Notes: generated from the sequence alone by a model not told the origin. A stretch of DNA of 64,000 nt from Ruegeria lacuscaerulensis (GCF_013034685.1 NZ_WQGO01000004.1:248001-312000); one strand, 5' to 3'; shown: positions 1-7,946, numbered from the stretch's first letter. Program-made: numbers and translations.

Positions 1-30
1 CAACTATTGTCCACGACTCCCGAGGTGAAA

Positions 31-414
31 ATGTCAGACCTGTTCAACGAAGACTTGTTTCTAAAAGGACTGGAGCAACGCAAGAGCACTCTTGGCGTAG
101 AATATGTGGAAAAGAACCTCGCGGCTGCTGACGACTTCACCCGCCCGTTCCAAGAAGCGATGACAGCCTGGTGCTGGGGTTTTGGATGGGGCGATGATGT
201 CATCGACGCCAAAACACGGTCGATGATGAACCTGTCGATGATCGGCGCCCTGGGCAAGATGCATGAATGGGAGATTCACTGCAAAGGCGCGATCAACAAC
301 GGCGTTACGGCCGAAGAGATCCGCGCCATCATCCATGTGATCGGAATCTACTGTGGCGTACCCCAAGCCCTTGAATGTTTCCGCGTGGCGCGCAAAGTTC
401 TGGGGCATGCGTAA
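31..414 (+). CDS. Carboxymuconolactone decarboxylase (CMD/AhpD-like) family protein
   Basis: A 127-residue single-domain, probably helical protein of the carboxymuconolactone decarboxylase family. The pattern of a conserved helix with E-x-H-C near residue 80, followed by a helix with H and Y-x-G-x-P near residue 105, is typical of PcaC-type members. It has no CxxC pair, so an AhpD-like peroxidase role is unlikely; a decarboxylase or lactonase-type role on an aromatic breakdown product is possible but not shown. ATG 31 is preferred over a TTG at 7 because GAGGTG sits just upstream of it. The alpha/beta hydrolase gene begins 35 bases downstream on the same strand, as in PcaC/PcaD-type pairs, although the rest of a pca pathway is not visible here. 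Confidence 0.75.
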   Translation: MSDLFNEDLFLKGLEQRKSTLGVEYVEKNLAAADDFTRPFQEAMTAWCWGFGWGDDVIDAKTRSMMNLSMIGALGKMHEWEIHCKGAINNGVTAEEIRAIIHVIGIYCGVPQALECFRVARKVLGHA

Positions 415-449
415 ATCACGCCCCAAGCCCATGCGGATCCGAGCACGCG

Positions 450-1235
450 ATGACCGACGACCCCCTGCCACCCGTCCTTTTGCTGACCGGAACAAATGCC
501 GCTGCCTGGACGATGGCGCCCGTCCGCCAAGTCTTCGAACAAGCGGGTTATAGCTGTCACAGCCTGACCTATCGCCACCACGATCTGCCTCCGGGCCCGG
601 ATCGGGACGCCAAGCTGATCGGGCTTAGCATTGCCGACTATGTCGAAGATGCACGACGCGCCATCAAAGAGATCGGACAAACCCCGATTGTCGTTGGCCA
701 TTCGCTCGGAGGCGTGGTCGCTCAGCTTTTGGCGGCACAAGGTCTGATACGTGCCGGAGTTCTGCTGAACAGCAGTATCGTCAATGGTGTCCTGCCCACC
801 ACCGACAGAGAGCGCGATCTTGGAAAACTGTTCATCTCTGCCGGAGCTTTCTGGGATCAAGCCTTGGGTCAGGATTTCGAGCTTTTGGCAACCTACGGGT
901 TGAACACTCTGCCAGAGGCGCTGCAACACGACATCCACCAGCGGTTAGGCACCGAGTCCGGTCGGGTGCTGTTCGAATTCGTGTTCTGGATGTATGACAG
1001 CGCGCAAACGACCCTGATCGACCCGCACAATGTGACATGCCCGCTCTTGTTCGTTTCTGGCACGGAAGACAAGGCCGTGGCGACCAGCACGGCCAAGGCG
1101 ATGGCGAACCGCTATTACTCAGCCGAGTTCATGTCCGTCGAGGGGGCCTGCCACTATATACAGTTTGACGCTCAATGGAACAAAACGGCGCAAACTGTGG
1201 TGGATTGGGTCGGGCAACTTGACGGAATTAAATGA
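450..1235 (+). CDS. Alpha/beta hydrolase
   Basis: A 261-residue alpha/beta-hydrolase-fold protein. The nucleophile elbow GHSLGG is near residue 85, the oxyanion region LLLTGTN is close to the N-terminus, and a late Asp (SGTEDKAV) and His (GACHYIQF) complete a plausible Ser-Asp-His triad. The lid region between strands is variable and does not reveal the substrate. The reading frame is open upstream to 375, but ATG 450 gives the normal fold start. It follows the CMD-like gene on the same strand and may share its transcript. It could be an enol-lactonase-like or general esterase. Confidence 0.75.
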   Translation: MTDDPLPPVLLLTGTNAAAWTMAPVRQVFEQAGYSCHSLTYRHHDLPPGPDRDAKLIGLSIADYVEDARRAIKEIGQTPIVVGHSLGGVVAQLLAAQGLIRAGVLLNSSIVNGVLPTTDRERDLGKLFISAGAFWDQALGQDFELLATYGLNTLPEALQHDIHQRLGTESGRVLFEFVFWMYDSAQTTLIDPHNVTCPLLFVSGTEDKAVATSTAKAMANRYYSAEFMSVEGACHYIQFDAQWNKTAQTVVDWVGQLDGIK

Positions 1236-1352
1236 CTCTTTTCTCAGTAAGATGTTTTGTGTGCCGCGCACCAACGCGTAACCGGACTCCGGTAATCCGG
1301 TGCAACCCCAAATCGCTGACCAAAGGTATTTTTTGGCCCCAATGTAAACAAA

Positions 1353-1442
1353 TGGCGGAGACGAAGGGATTCGAACCCTCGAGACGGTTTCCCGCCTACT
1401 CCCTTAGCAGGGGAGCGCCTTCGACCACTCGGCCACGTCTCC
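1353..1442 (-). tRNA. tRNA-Ser (anticodon GCU)
   Basis: On the minus strand the 7-bp acceptor arms GGAGACG (1442-1436) and CGTCTCC (1363-1357) pair perfectly. The anticodon arm is CTCCC-CTGCTAA-GGGAG, giving anticodon GCU for Ser AGC/AGU. There is a long variable arm and a TTCGAAT T-loop. CCA is encoded at 1355-1353. The 90-nt length is normal for tRNA-Ser. Confidence 0.96.
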
Positions 1443-1449
1443 GCTGGCC

Positions 1450-1479
1450 GGTATATCCTTGCCGGACGGCCAGATACAA
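1450..1479 (-). promoter_or_regulatory. Putative sigma-70 promoter of tRNA-Ser
   Basis: Read on the minus strand, TTGTAT (1479-1474) and TATACC (1455-1450) are separated by 18 bases and lie just before the tRNA 5' end at 1442. The spacing fits a sigma-70 promoter, but the match is only moderate. Confidence 0.4.
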
Positions 1480-1714
1480 GGCGATTTTCAAAGGGTTTCG
1501 CATTTTTCTTCCCAGCACCATCCGATTGCCGGGAACGACGACGAAAACCCGACCGCTCTGGGGTTGGGGTAGGGGCGCAGACGACCAAGGATCCCCCCTC
1601 ACCAACATCAATTTTAGAAAACTTGCCAAACATGTGCTGTTTAAGGCATATTTGATCAGACATAAACTTAATAAATTTAATATTTTGAATATGTAGGGGG
1701 CACAAAACCGGGCA

Positions 1715-1731
1715 GTGAGCAATTTGCTCAC
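1715..1731. promoter_or_regulatory. Perfect 17-bp palindrome before the FecR gene
   Basis: GTGAGCAA-T-TTGCTCAC is a perfect 8-1-8 inverted repeat ending 26 bases before the FecR-domain start, downstream of a very AT-rich stretch (about 1645-1690) that could hold the promoter. It may be an operator or a small hairpin in the leader. The half-site spacing does not match a CRP site. The rest of the 315-base gap between the tRNA and this gene shows no ORF I would support. Confidence 0.5.
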
Positions 1732-1757
1732 CATACGAGCTATGGGGGAATGGAAGC

Positions 1758-2717
1758 TTGGCCTGGTTAAGAGTGCTATTCGTTTTAATGTGTCTATTGC
1801 TGGTGCCTGCACAGGTGCTGGCCAATATTGGAAAGGTGATTGGTGTCAAGCCAGGCGCGGAAATCACCCGAGGTGGAAAATCACAACCGTTACAAGCCGG
1901 AATGGATGTCGCGTCGGGGGATTCGATCTCGACCGACGGGAATGGGCTGGTGCAACTGGTATTTGTCGATGAAACCAAAATCGCCATCGGGCCGAATGCC
2001 AGTATGGTCCTGGACGTGACGATGCTGCGCGGCAATCGCAAGGCAAAATCATTTGCGGTGCAGGCATTGGGCGGCAGTTTCCGCTTCATTTCAGGCAAAA
2101 GCAAAAAGCGGGTCTATTCGATCAAGACCCCGACGGCGACGATGGCCGTGCGCGGGACAACGTTTGACATGTGGGTCATTCCGGGCGCTCAGAGCGCCAT
2201 GTTGGTGCTCGAAGGCACGGTCCACATGTGCGGAAATGGCGGTTTTTGCCACTCGGCAGGCAGACAGTGCAGTTTGTTTGCAACCAACCAGCGGGGTGGA
2301 GTCGGGCGTCCGGTGGATCAGGCACAATATGATCTGGCGCTACAAACCGGATTTCCCTTTATCCAATCTCAACAGGACCTGCTGAGCCCTCTGCAGGTCG
2401 GTATTGGTGGGTGCGCGGGCGAAGCGGCCCCCTTGCCCATGCCCAAATCCGATCCGCCGCAGCCACCACAATTCGTGCAAGAATCAACGCCTCAACCGGT
2501 TGTGCTGCCTGAACCCCCGGCTCCCGAGCCACCCGCCCCGGATCCAGAACCGGATCCAGAACCAGAGCCTGAGCCTGAACCCGACGTGAAAGGCAATCGT
2601 TCCGGTCAGGCCGACGGTTCCAATCCCGGCGGACAGAGCGGCAACACGGATGGGTTTGACAATCCGGGGAAAGCCAAAGGTAAAGGTAAAGGCCGAGGCA
2701 AAGGCAAACGCGCCTGA
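1758..2717 (+). CDS. Secreted FecR-domain protein
   Basis: A 319-residue exported protein. Residues 1-22 form a signal peptide with a hydrophobic core and an Ala-rich cleavage region. Residues about 25-150 form a FecR domain (DUF/SLH-type beta domain) with the typical V-x-G-D-x-I-x-T and IKTPTATMAVRGTTF signatures. After about residue 220 there is a Pro/Glu-rich linker, then a Gly/Lys-rich basic tail. It lacks the transmembrane and anti-sigma part of classical FecR, so it is probably a periplasmic or surface protein. Start TTG 1758 is supported by GGGGGA eight bases upstream. The CHASE2 cyclase gene follows after 34 bases, suggesting an operon in which the FecR domain supplies or senses an extracytoplasmic signal. 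Confidence 0.8.
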   Translation: MAWLRVLFVLMCLLLVPAQVLANIGKVIGVKPGAEITRGGKSQPLQAGMDVASGDSISTDGNGLVQLVFVDETKIAIGPNASMVLDVTMLRGNRKAKSFAVQALGGSFRFISGKSKKRVYSIKTPTATMAVRGTTFDMWVIPGAQSAMLVLEGTVHMCGNGGFCHSAGRQCSLFATNQRGGVGRPVDQAQYDLALQTGFPFIQSQQDLLSPLQVGIGGCAGEAAPLPMPKSDPPQPPQFVQESTPQPVVLPEPPAPEPPAPDPEPDPEPEPEPEPDVKGNRSGQADGSNPGGQSGNTDGFDNPGKAKGKGKGRGKGKRA

Positions 2718-2751
2718 ATAGAAACGACGCCAGATTTAGTCGGAGGCCGAC

Positions 2752-4986
2752 TTGCGTTTGAAATCCAAAGAGAGAACGGGACGGCGACGGGCGTTTCGCC
2801 TGGTCGGGCTTGGCCTGATTCTGTTTGGATGCTTCATCCGGATCATGGACCCTTACCCAGTGCGGATGTCGCGGATGATCTATTTCGATTTGCTGCAACG
2901 GATGTCGCCCCGCGAATACACACCTGACCTGCCGGTGCGAGTCGTGGATATTGACGAAGAGTCTCTGGCCAATTGGGGCCAATGGCCCTGGCCACGCACA
3001 TTGCTGGCGCAGATGGTCCAGAACCTGGGCGAGAATGGCGCAGCGGCTATTGCTTTTGACATGCTGTTTGTCGAACCGGACCGATACTCACCCGCCCGGT
3101 TGCTCAACGACCCTGCGCTGGACGGTGTTCTGACCGTGGAACGTCATGCGCAGAAGGTGGACTATGACGTGCTTTTCGGACTCGAGGCCGCACATTGGCC
3201 GGTGGTGATGGGCACGGCGGCGCGTATCTCGCAGGAGGGCAGCAATGTTACCCCCAAGGCCGGGATTATCGAGGTCGGAGAAGCACCGACCTCCGGGTTG
3301 ATCTCGGTCCCGCATTGGACGCCGATCGCGCCTCCCTTGGATCGCAGCGCTGCGGGGATTGGCGGGGTAAACGTCTCGCCCCTGGGTGGTACCGGGATCA
3401 TCAGACGCGTCCCGGTTTTGTGGGGCGGCCCGAACGGTCCGATGCCCGGTTTGGGGATCGAAGCGCTGCGGGTCGCGCTGGACGCGCCGTTCATTCTGGC
3501 CGAGGGCTCGGCAGATGAGGAAGGGATCATGCTGGCGGTCGAGCTGGGAGATTTCCGCCTGCCGACCACCGAAAACGGTGAGGTCTGGGTCAGGTATCGA
3601 CATGACCAACCGGACCTCTACCTATCGGCCGACAGGGTCATGCAAACCCCAGATGATCCCGCACTCAGGGCTGAGATCGAAGGGCGGATCATCCTTATCG
3701 GCACCTCGGCGGCGGGTCTGTTCGACATGCATCAGACCGCGCTGGGCGAGTCGGTGCCGGGCGTGTCAATCCACGCACAGTTGCTGGAGCAGATTTTCAC
3801 AGGTGAAATGCTCAACCGGTCGGATGTGACAGCAGCGCTGGAGCTGGTGTCTTTCGTATTACTGGGCCTGATCGTGATTGCCGTGATGTCCAGTTTTGGC
3901 GCGGTTGCCTCATTCGTGGCAGGCGGGGTGGCGGCGGCTGCGGTTTTGGGCACCAGCTGGCTTGCGTTTCAGAACCAGCTCACCCTGTTTGACGTGACCT
4001 TTCCACTGCTGGGTGGCATGGCCAATTTCGGCTTGCTGGCGGGGTACCTATTTGTCACGACCGAGCGGGAAAAGCGGGAAATCCGGCAGGTGTTCTCACA
4101 CTACGTTGCCCCGGAAATTCTGGATGAGATGGAGGTTTCGGGCCATCGCCTGCAACTGGGTGGCGAGACGCAGGAAATTACCGTCATGTTCTCGGACATC
4201 AGGGGGTTCACGCCGCTGTCTGAATCCGTGTCGGCCACTGATCTGGTGGCATTGCTGAATGAGCTGTTCTCACAGGTCGGAGATCAGATCCTGCAAGAAC
4301 GGGGAACCATCGACAAGTTCATTGGCGATGCGGTCATGGCGTTTTGGAACGCGCCGCTGCCAGTCGAGGATCATCCCTGCCGCGCCGCCCATTCAGCGCT
4401 GTTGATGCGGCAGGCCTTGATCCGGTTCAACGCCTCCGATGTCATGAAGGGTCGCCCACCGATCGCATTGGCGACAGGATGCGCCACCGGTCTGGCTTGT
4501 GTGGGCAATATCGGATCGCGCAGCCGGTTCAACTATACGGTCATTGGCGATGTGGTGAATGTGGCCGCTCGGATCGAACAAAGCTGCCGCCACGTGGAAT
4601 ATGACATCCTCGTTTCCAGCTCCGTCTACAAGGCCGCGCGGCAGGATCTGGCGATGCTCGAAGCTGGATTTGTCGATCTGAAGGGCAAGTCCGAGCTTGA
4701 GGCTGTTTTTCTTCTGGTTGGTAACACTACGCTGCGCACTTCGCCTGGGTTTATGGAACTCGCGGCGGCGCATGGCGATATGATCGCAGCCATTCGACAG
4801 CGGCAATCCTATGTGCAGATCAAGAAGCACTGCAACCTGTGCGCAACGCTGGCGACCGAGGTCGAACCGGGGCTTCGCCCGTTCTATCAAGCTGTTCCGG
4901 GTCGGGCGGCTGATTTCCGGTCAGATGTACAATCGGACCAGATCATGTTCAGCCACCGCGCACAGGCGAACCTGCCTTCGGCTTAG
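2752..4986 (+). CDS. CHASE2-domain adenylate/guanylate cyclase
   Basis: A 744-residue membrane-bound class III nucleotide cyclase that would make cAMP (or cGMP). An N-terminal transmembrane segment (about 18-32) is followed by a periplasmic CHASE2 sensor domain (about 45-345), two or three transmembrane helices (about 355-440) and a cytoplasmic catalytic domain (about 470-650). The metal-binding aspartates are visible as D482 in FSDIRGF and D526 in IGDAVMAFW, and the late VIGDVVNVAARIE signature is intact. A Cys-containing C-terminal tail (CNLC) follows. Start TTG 2752 has CGGAGG upstream. It is likely co-transcribed with the FecR-domain gene. Substrate choice between ATP and GTP cannot be settled by eye. 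Confidence 0.9.
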   Translation: MRLKSKERTGRRRAFRLVGLGLILFGCFIRIMDPYPVRMSRMIYFDLLQRMSPREYTPDLPVRVVDIDEESLANWGQWPWPRTLLAQMVQNLGENGAAAIAFDMLFVEPDRYSPARLLNDPALDGVLTVERHAQKVDYDVLFGLEAAHWPVVMGTAARISQEGSNVTPKAGIIEVGEAPTSGLISVPHWTPIAPPLDRSAAGIGGVNVSPLGGTGIIRRVPVLWGGPNGPMPGLGIEALRVALDAPFILAEGSADEEGIMLAVELGDFRLPTTENGEVWVRYRHDQPDLYLSADRVMQTPDDPALRAEIEGRIILIGTSAAGLFDMHQTALGESVPGVSIHAQLLEQIFTGEMLNRSDVTAALELVSFVLLGLIVIAVMSSFGAVASFVAGGVAAAAVLGTSWLAFQNQLTLFDVTFPLLGGMANFGLLAGYLFVTTEREKREIRQVFSHYVAPEILDEMEVSGHRLQLGGETQEITVMFSDIRGFTPLSESVSATDLVALLNELFSQVGDQILQERGTIDKFIGDAVMAFWNAPLPVEDHPCRAAHSALLMRQALIRFNASDVMKGRPPIALATGCATGLACVGNIGSRSRFNYTVIGDVVNVAARIEQSCRHVEYDILVSSSVYKAARQDLAMLEAGFVDLKGKSELEAVFLLVGNTTLRTSPGFMELAAAHGDMIAAIRQRQSYVQIKKHCNLCATLATEVEPGLRPFYQAVPGRAADFRSDVQSDQIMFSHRAQANLPSA

Positions 4987-4989
4987 ATC

Positions 4990-5014
4990 CGACCTGGTTA
5001 CATCAGGTCGTTTT
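4990..5014 (+). terminator. Rho-independent terminator after the CHASE2 cyclase
   Basis: CGACCTG (4990-4996) pairs perfectly with CAGGTCG (5004-5010) across a 7-base loop and is followed by TTTT. It overlaps the last codons of the convergent DUF3775 gene. Confidence 0.6.
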
Positions 5015-5315
5015 CCACATCCTCGGCGGAAATGCCCAAAGCGTCCAAACCGTTTTCCAGATGATCCGACAGATGTGGCGTTCCGATCAGGTAATCCGCG
5101 CAGGGGGTCGAGGCCTCGGACTTGGCGGTGGCGATGGCTTCGGCCAGATCTTCGGCGAAAAAGCTTTCGCGCCCGATCCACATGACCGCAACCAATTCGG
5201 CCTGCTCATCTTCACCCATCCGGTCGATGAAAGCGCGCAGCTCGCCCTCGGCCCGGTCCAACTCACGTCCCATCATGGCGACCTGAGCGATTTTTCTTGC
5301 CGAGATTTCCAACAT
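4998..5315 (-). CDS. DUF3775 family protein
   Basis: A 105-residue acidic, helical cytoplasmic protein without signal peptide or membrane segment. It matches the DUF3775 pattern: an N-terminal ISA..IAQV helix, a central GEDEQAELVAVMWIGR segment and a C-terminal YLIGTPHLSDHLE..L motif. No biochemical function is known for the family. ATG 5315 has GGAG a few bases upstream. The gene converges on the CHASE2 cyclase, with the cyclase terminator overlapping its 3' end, and stands alone before the MITE-like element. Confidence 0.8.
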   Translation of the reverse strand: MLEISARKIAQVAMMGRELDRAEGELRAFIDRMGEDEQAELVAVMWIGRESFFAEDLAEAIATAKSEASTPCADYLIGTPHLSDHLENGLDALGISAEDVENDLM

Positions 5316-5393
5316 GTCCCAACTCCTCGTGTTCGCGGTCTCTATAGTACCACAACCACCCTCGCCGGGCTGAGTCTTTGATCTTACGCAAAC

Positions 5394-5660
5394 TAGGGCC
5401 AGGAGCCATTAATCTTGCGCCATTGGTTTGACTGATTTTGGTTCTGACAAGGCACATCCTTGCTGGAATAGTGGTTCTATTTCTAAAGGATGTAACGCAG
5501 CTCAGAGGCAAAATCAGTCAAATCCTTCGGACGCGTGAACCGCTGCAAAGCAGCGGCTTTGATCACTTGAAATTAACACCGCCAGTCCCTGCGCGCCCAA
5601 AAGCACTGCTTTTTTGCCGTTCGCGCGCCAGTGGCGCAAGATTAATGGCTCCTGACCCTA
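5394..5660. mobile_element. MITE-like element with 32-bp terminal inverted repeats
   Basis: The left arm at 5395-5426 and the right arm at 5628-5659 are inverted copies that agree at 30 of 32 positions; both begin AGGGYCAGGAGCCATTAAT when read inward. TA at each edge (5394-5395 and 5659-5660) could be the target duplication used by IS630/mariner-type elements. Inside lies a perfect nested inverted repeat, TTTGACTGATTTTG (5427-5440) with its complement at 5509-5522, and inside that ACATCCTT (5454-5461) with its complement at 5486-5493. No transposase is encoded, so it is a non-autonomous element or an IS remnant. The 103-aa-scale ORF across it has no protein-like character. It fills most of the gap between the DUF3775 and DUF1365 genes. 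Confidence 0.65.
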
Positions 5661-6431
5661 AGGCTCGCGAATGCGCGAAACCGGATGATTGGGCACGGGT
5701 GCATGGCGGAACGGACGAAAACGCGCCTTCTTCAACTTAAGCTTCAACGCCTGCCAAAGGATCAGGAAAAACGCGCGCCGCGCGCCGAAGGGACGCCGGA
5801 CCAAGGACCATAGGATTGTCCGATCCGACAGCGGTGCGCGTGGGCCGCTGAGGGTCGCAATCAACCCGCCTTTCTCGCGGCCATAATCGATCCAGACACC
5901 CACCTTGTCAGGCCGATAGTCGAAGCGAAACGTATAAGATCCTTCGATTTTCTGGAACGGTGATACATGCATCAACTTGTCCGCCACGATCCGGTCCGAG
6001 GGCTGAATGGGCGCGAAATTCGGGTTGTGGCACAGATAACTGTGCCGCGTGCCAAAGGTATTCGTTACCTCGGCCACGACAGCGTAAAGCTGATCATCCT
6101 CATCGAAACAGAACCAGAAGCTGACCGGGTTGAATACGTGACCCAGCACGCGCGGCTGCGTCAGCAGGGTCAGGGTTGCGGGTTGTGACACACCCAACTG
6201 TGTGAACTGATCGCGCAGCCAAGCCGCCCCCTGGCCTTTCCCTGGCGCACCGCCGTGATCGCGTTTGCGCCAGTTGACGATGTTCGCGCGGTCCAATGAA
6301 AACAAACGTGGCGTCTTAACCTCGGCCTCGGGGTTCAGCAGGATATAGTCGACCGAGTATCGGAAGGCATTTTCAATCGCCCCCTTCCGGCCATGATAAG
6401 TGTGGCCTGCGATATGGTCGATCCGGTTCAT
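5658..6431 (-). CDS. DUF1365 family protein (photooxidative-stress regulon type)
   Basis: A 257-residue DUF1365 protein. The N-terminal GHTYHGRKG..ENAFRY segment and the central LGHVFNPVSFWFCFD signature are characteristic. The molecular function is unproven; in related Rhodobacteraceae such genes sit with fatty-acid-modifying genes and are controlled by the singlet-oxygen sigma factor RpoE. Here it is divergent from rpoE-chrR, which fits that role, and a candidate ECF promoter lies upstream. The stop codon TAG (5660-5658) falls on the edge of the MITE-like element, so the extreme C-terminus may have been reshaped by its insertion. Confidence 0.85.
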   Translation of the reverse strand: MNRIDHIAGHTYHGRKGAIENAFRYSVDYILLNPEAEVKTPRLFSLDRANIVNWRKRDHGGAPGKGQGAAWLRDQFTQLGVSQPATLTLLTQPRVLGHVFNPVSFWFCFDEDDQLYAVVAEVTNTFGTRHSYLCHNPNFAPIQPSDRIVADKLMHVSPFQKIEGSYTFRFDYRPDKVGVWIDYGREKGGLIATLSGPRAPLSDRTILWSLVRRPFGARRAFFLILWQALKLKLKKARFRPFRHAPVPNHPVSRIREP

Positions 6432-6498
6432 GCCACTTTTTCCAATCTGCCTGTAAACCGTTCAATCGGCGCTGTTTTCGCCCGTCCTTGGATATTCA

Positions 6499-6527
6499 CA
6501 TTACGCTGAAAACACTGCAACGGATTA
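6499..6527 (-). promoter_or_regulatory. Candidate RpoE (ECF) promoter of the DUF1365 gene
   Basis: On the minus strand TAATCC (6527-6522), 18 bases, then TAATG (6503-6499) differs by one base in the -35 from the TGATCC-N18-TAAGA-like promoter known for Rhodobacter RpoE. It lies 68 bases before the start codon. Confidence 0.35.
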
Positions 6528-6543
6528 AAATTATCTGTGAGAG

Positions 6544-6573
6544 TGATCCGACTTGGGACCTTCCACGTAATAT
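6544..6573 (+). promoter_or_regulatory. RpoE-type ECF promoter upstream of rpoE
   Basis: TGATCC (6544-6549), an 18-base spacer and TAATAT (6568-6573) match the promoter class recognised by RpoE of Rhodobacter sphaeroides (TGATCC-N18-TAAGA-like). It implies autoregulation of rpoE-chrR, with a leader of roughly 100 bases before GTG 6677. Confidence 0.65.
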
Positions 6574-6676
6574 GGTTATGTTTACCGAGAGCGATACCGC
6601 GCGCTTGGATGAACCGGTGGCCGATGGGCCCGTAGTGAGGCCATTGCGCGTCAAGCGACGCATCAAGGGACGACCG

Positions 6677-7234
6677 GTGAACCACGCAAACGGCAGTTGT
6701 GAGACCAGAACCGAATGGGTGGGCCATGTGGCCCGCATCCGGGACGCGCAGGATCAGGCGGCTTTTGCCGAGCTGTTTCAGCATTTTGCGCCTCGGGTTA
6801 AAGCGTTCCTGATCAAGTCGGGGTCGGATGCGGCCATGGCCGAGGAATGCGCTCAAGAGGTGATGGCGACCTTGTGGCACAAGGCGCATCTGTTCGACCC
6901 AACTCGGGCGACCGTGGCCACATGGGTGTTTACGATTGCACGGAACAAGCGCATCGATGTGCTGCGCAGGCAACGCCGCCCCGAGCCCGAAGATCTGGGA
7001 TGGGGTCCCGAGGCCGAGCCGGATCAGCACGACGTCATGGCGCTGCAACAGGAAACCGCGCAGCTGCGCGACGCGTTGACCGCGTTGCCCGAGGCGCAAA
7101 GAGAGTTGATTGAAAAGGCCTATTTTGGCGACCTGAGTCATCGCGAGATCGCCTCGCAGACCGGATTGCCGCTGGGCACGATCAAATCACGTATTCGGCT
7201 GGCGCTGGACCGCTTGCGCCATGCTATGAACTGA
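6677..7234 (+). CDS. rpoE: ECF sigma factor RpoE (singlet-oxygen/photooxidative stress)
   Basis: A 185-residue ECF sigma factor of the RpoE-ChrR (ECF11) type. Region 2 (about 20-90) carries AEECAQEVMATLW and TWVFTIARNKRIDVLRR; region 4 (about 125-180) carries LPEAQRELI and a helix-turn-helix ending GLPLGTIKSRIRLALDRLR. In Rhodobacter this factor is released from ChrR by singlet oxygen and drives repair and quenching genes. The frame is open to 6488, but GTG 6677 has AAGGGA six bases upstream, lies after a good ECF promoter and gives the usual family length; ATGs at 6572 and 6578 overlap or abut the -10 element. The anti-sigma gene follows one base after the stop. Confidence 0.92.
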   Translation: MNHANGSCETRTEWVGHVARIRDAQDQAAFAELFQHFAPRVKAFLIKSGSDAAMAEECAQEVMATLWHKAHLFDPTRATVATWVFTIARNKRIDVLRRQRRPEPEDLGWGPEAEPDQHDVMALQQETAQLRDALTALPEAQRELIEKAYFGDLSHREIASQTGLPLGTIKSRIRLALDRLRHAMN

Positions 7235-7235
7235 G

Positions 7236-7895
7236 ATGACGATGATGAGCAACAAGATTAAACATCACCTGACTGACGACCTGCTGATGGCCTATGCCGC
7301 AGGCACCCTGCCCGAGGCGTTCGACCTGATGGTCGCCACGCATCTGACCCTGTGCGACCATTGCCGCGCGCGGGCTGAAAGCTTTGATGCGGTGGGCGGG
7401 TGCGTGTTGCAGGAACAGGACGCCGCCGTCAGCATGAACGACGGGTCGCTGGCCGCAACTATGGCGATGATCGCCCAAGGTGCCCCTGTTGCCAAGCCGG
7501 TGCGTCCGGGCTGTTCGGTCCTGCCGACTCCGTTGCAGGATTATGTAGGCGGCGACGTCAATGACATCAAATGGCGATCGATCGGCATGGGCGTGAAACA
7601 GGCGATTCTGCCGACCACCCATGAGGCGACTGCGCGTTTGTTGTTCATTCCCGCCGGGGCTGCCGTGCCGGATCACAGCCACAATGGCATGGAATTGACG
7701 ATGGTGCTGCAGGGCGCATTTTCGGATGAGGTCGACCATTTCGCACGTGGCGACGTGGAAATCGCAGATGAAGACCTGCACCACACGCCGACTGCAGATA
7801 TTTCTGAGGATTGCATTTGTCTGGCCGTGACCGATGCGCCACTGAAATTCAACAAGCTGATGCCGCGCCTGTTCCAGCCGTTTCTACGGATCTGA
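7236..7895 (+). CDS. chrR: Anti-sigma factor ChrR (zinc N-domain plus cupin)
   Basis: A 219-residue two-domain ChrR protein. The N-terminal zinc anti-sigma domain has His near 10 and the HxxxCxxC motif (HLTLCDHC) near 35-42, which in Rhodobacter hold Zn and bind RpoE. The C-terminal cupin domain (about 110-205) carries PDHSHNGMELTMVL and the later DLHHTP, giving the His/Glu ligand set required for the response to singlet oxygen. ATG 7236 starts one base after the rpoE stop; in-frame ATGs at 7242 and 7245 are alternatives. Co-transcription with rpoE is very likely. Confidence 0.92.
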   Translation: MTMMSNKIKHHLTDDLLMAYAAGTLPEAFDLMVATHLTLCDHCRARAESFDAVGGCVLQEQDAAVSMNDGSLAATMAMIAQGAPVAKPVRPGCSVLPTPLQDYVGGDVNDIKWRSIGMGVKQAILPTTHEATARLLFIPAGAAVPDHSHNGMELTMVLQGAFSDEVDHFARGDVEIADEDLHHTPTADISEDCICLAVTDAPLKFNKLMPRLFQPFLRI

Positions 7896-7946
7896 AGATA
7901 GGTGTGCATCGTGCTCAACTGACCTTGCTGAACGGAGGGTTCTTGC

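Noticed and set aside
1281-1301. ACCGGA/TCCGGT hairpin as a terminator for tRNA-Ser
   Set aside because: The stem is only six bases and no T-run follows on the minus strand.
2500-2717. Low-complexity tail of the FecR protein as a DNA repeat
   Set aside because: The Pro/Glu and Gly/Lys runs stay in frame and are part of the protein, not a separate repeat element.
5438-5740. 100-residue ORF across the gap before the DUF1365 gene
   Set aside because: It lies inside the nested inverted repeats of the MITE-like element, has no ribosome-binding site and no protein-like composition.
6488-6676. N-terminal extension of rpoE
   Set aside because: It includes the ECF promoter and lacks homology; GTG 6677 has a good ribosome-binding site and gives normal length.
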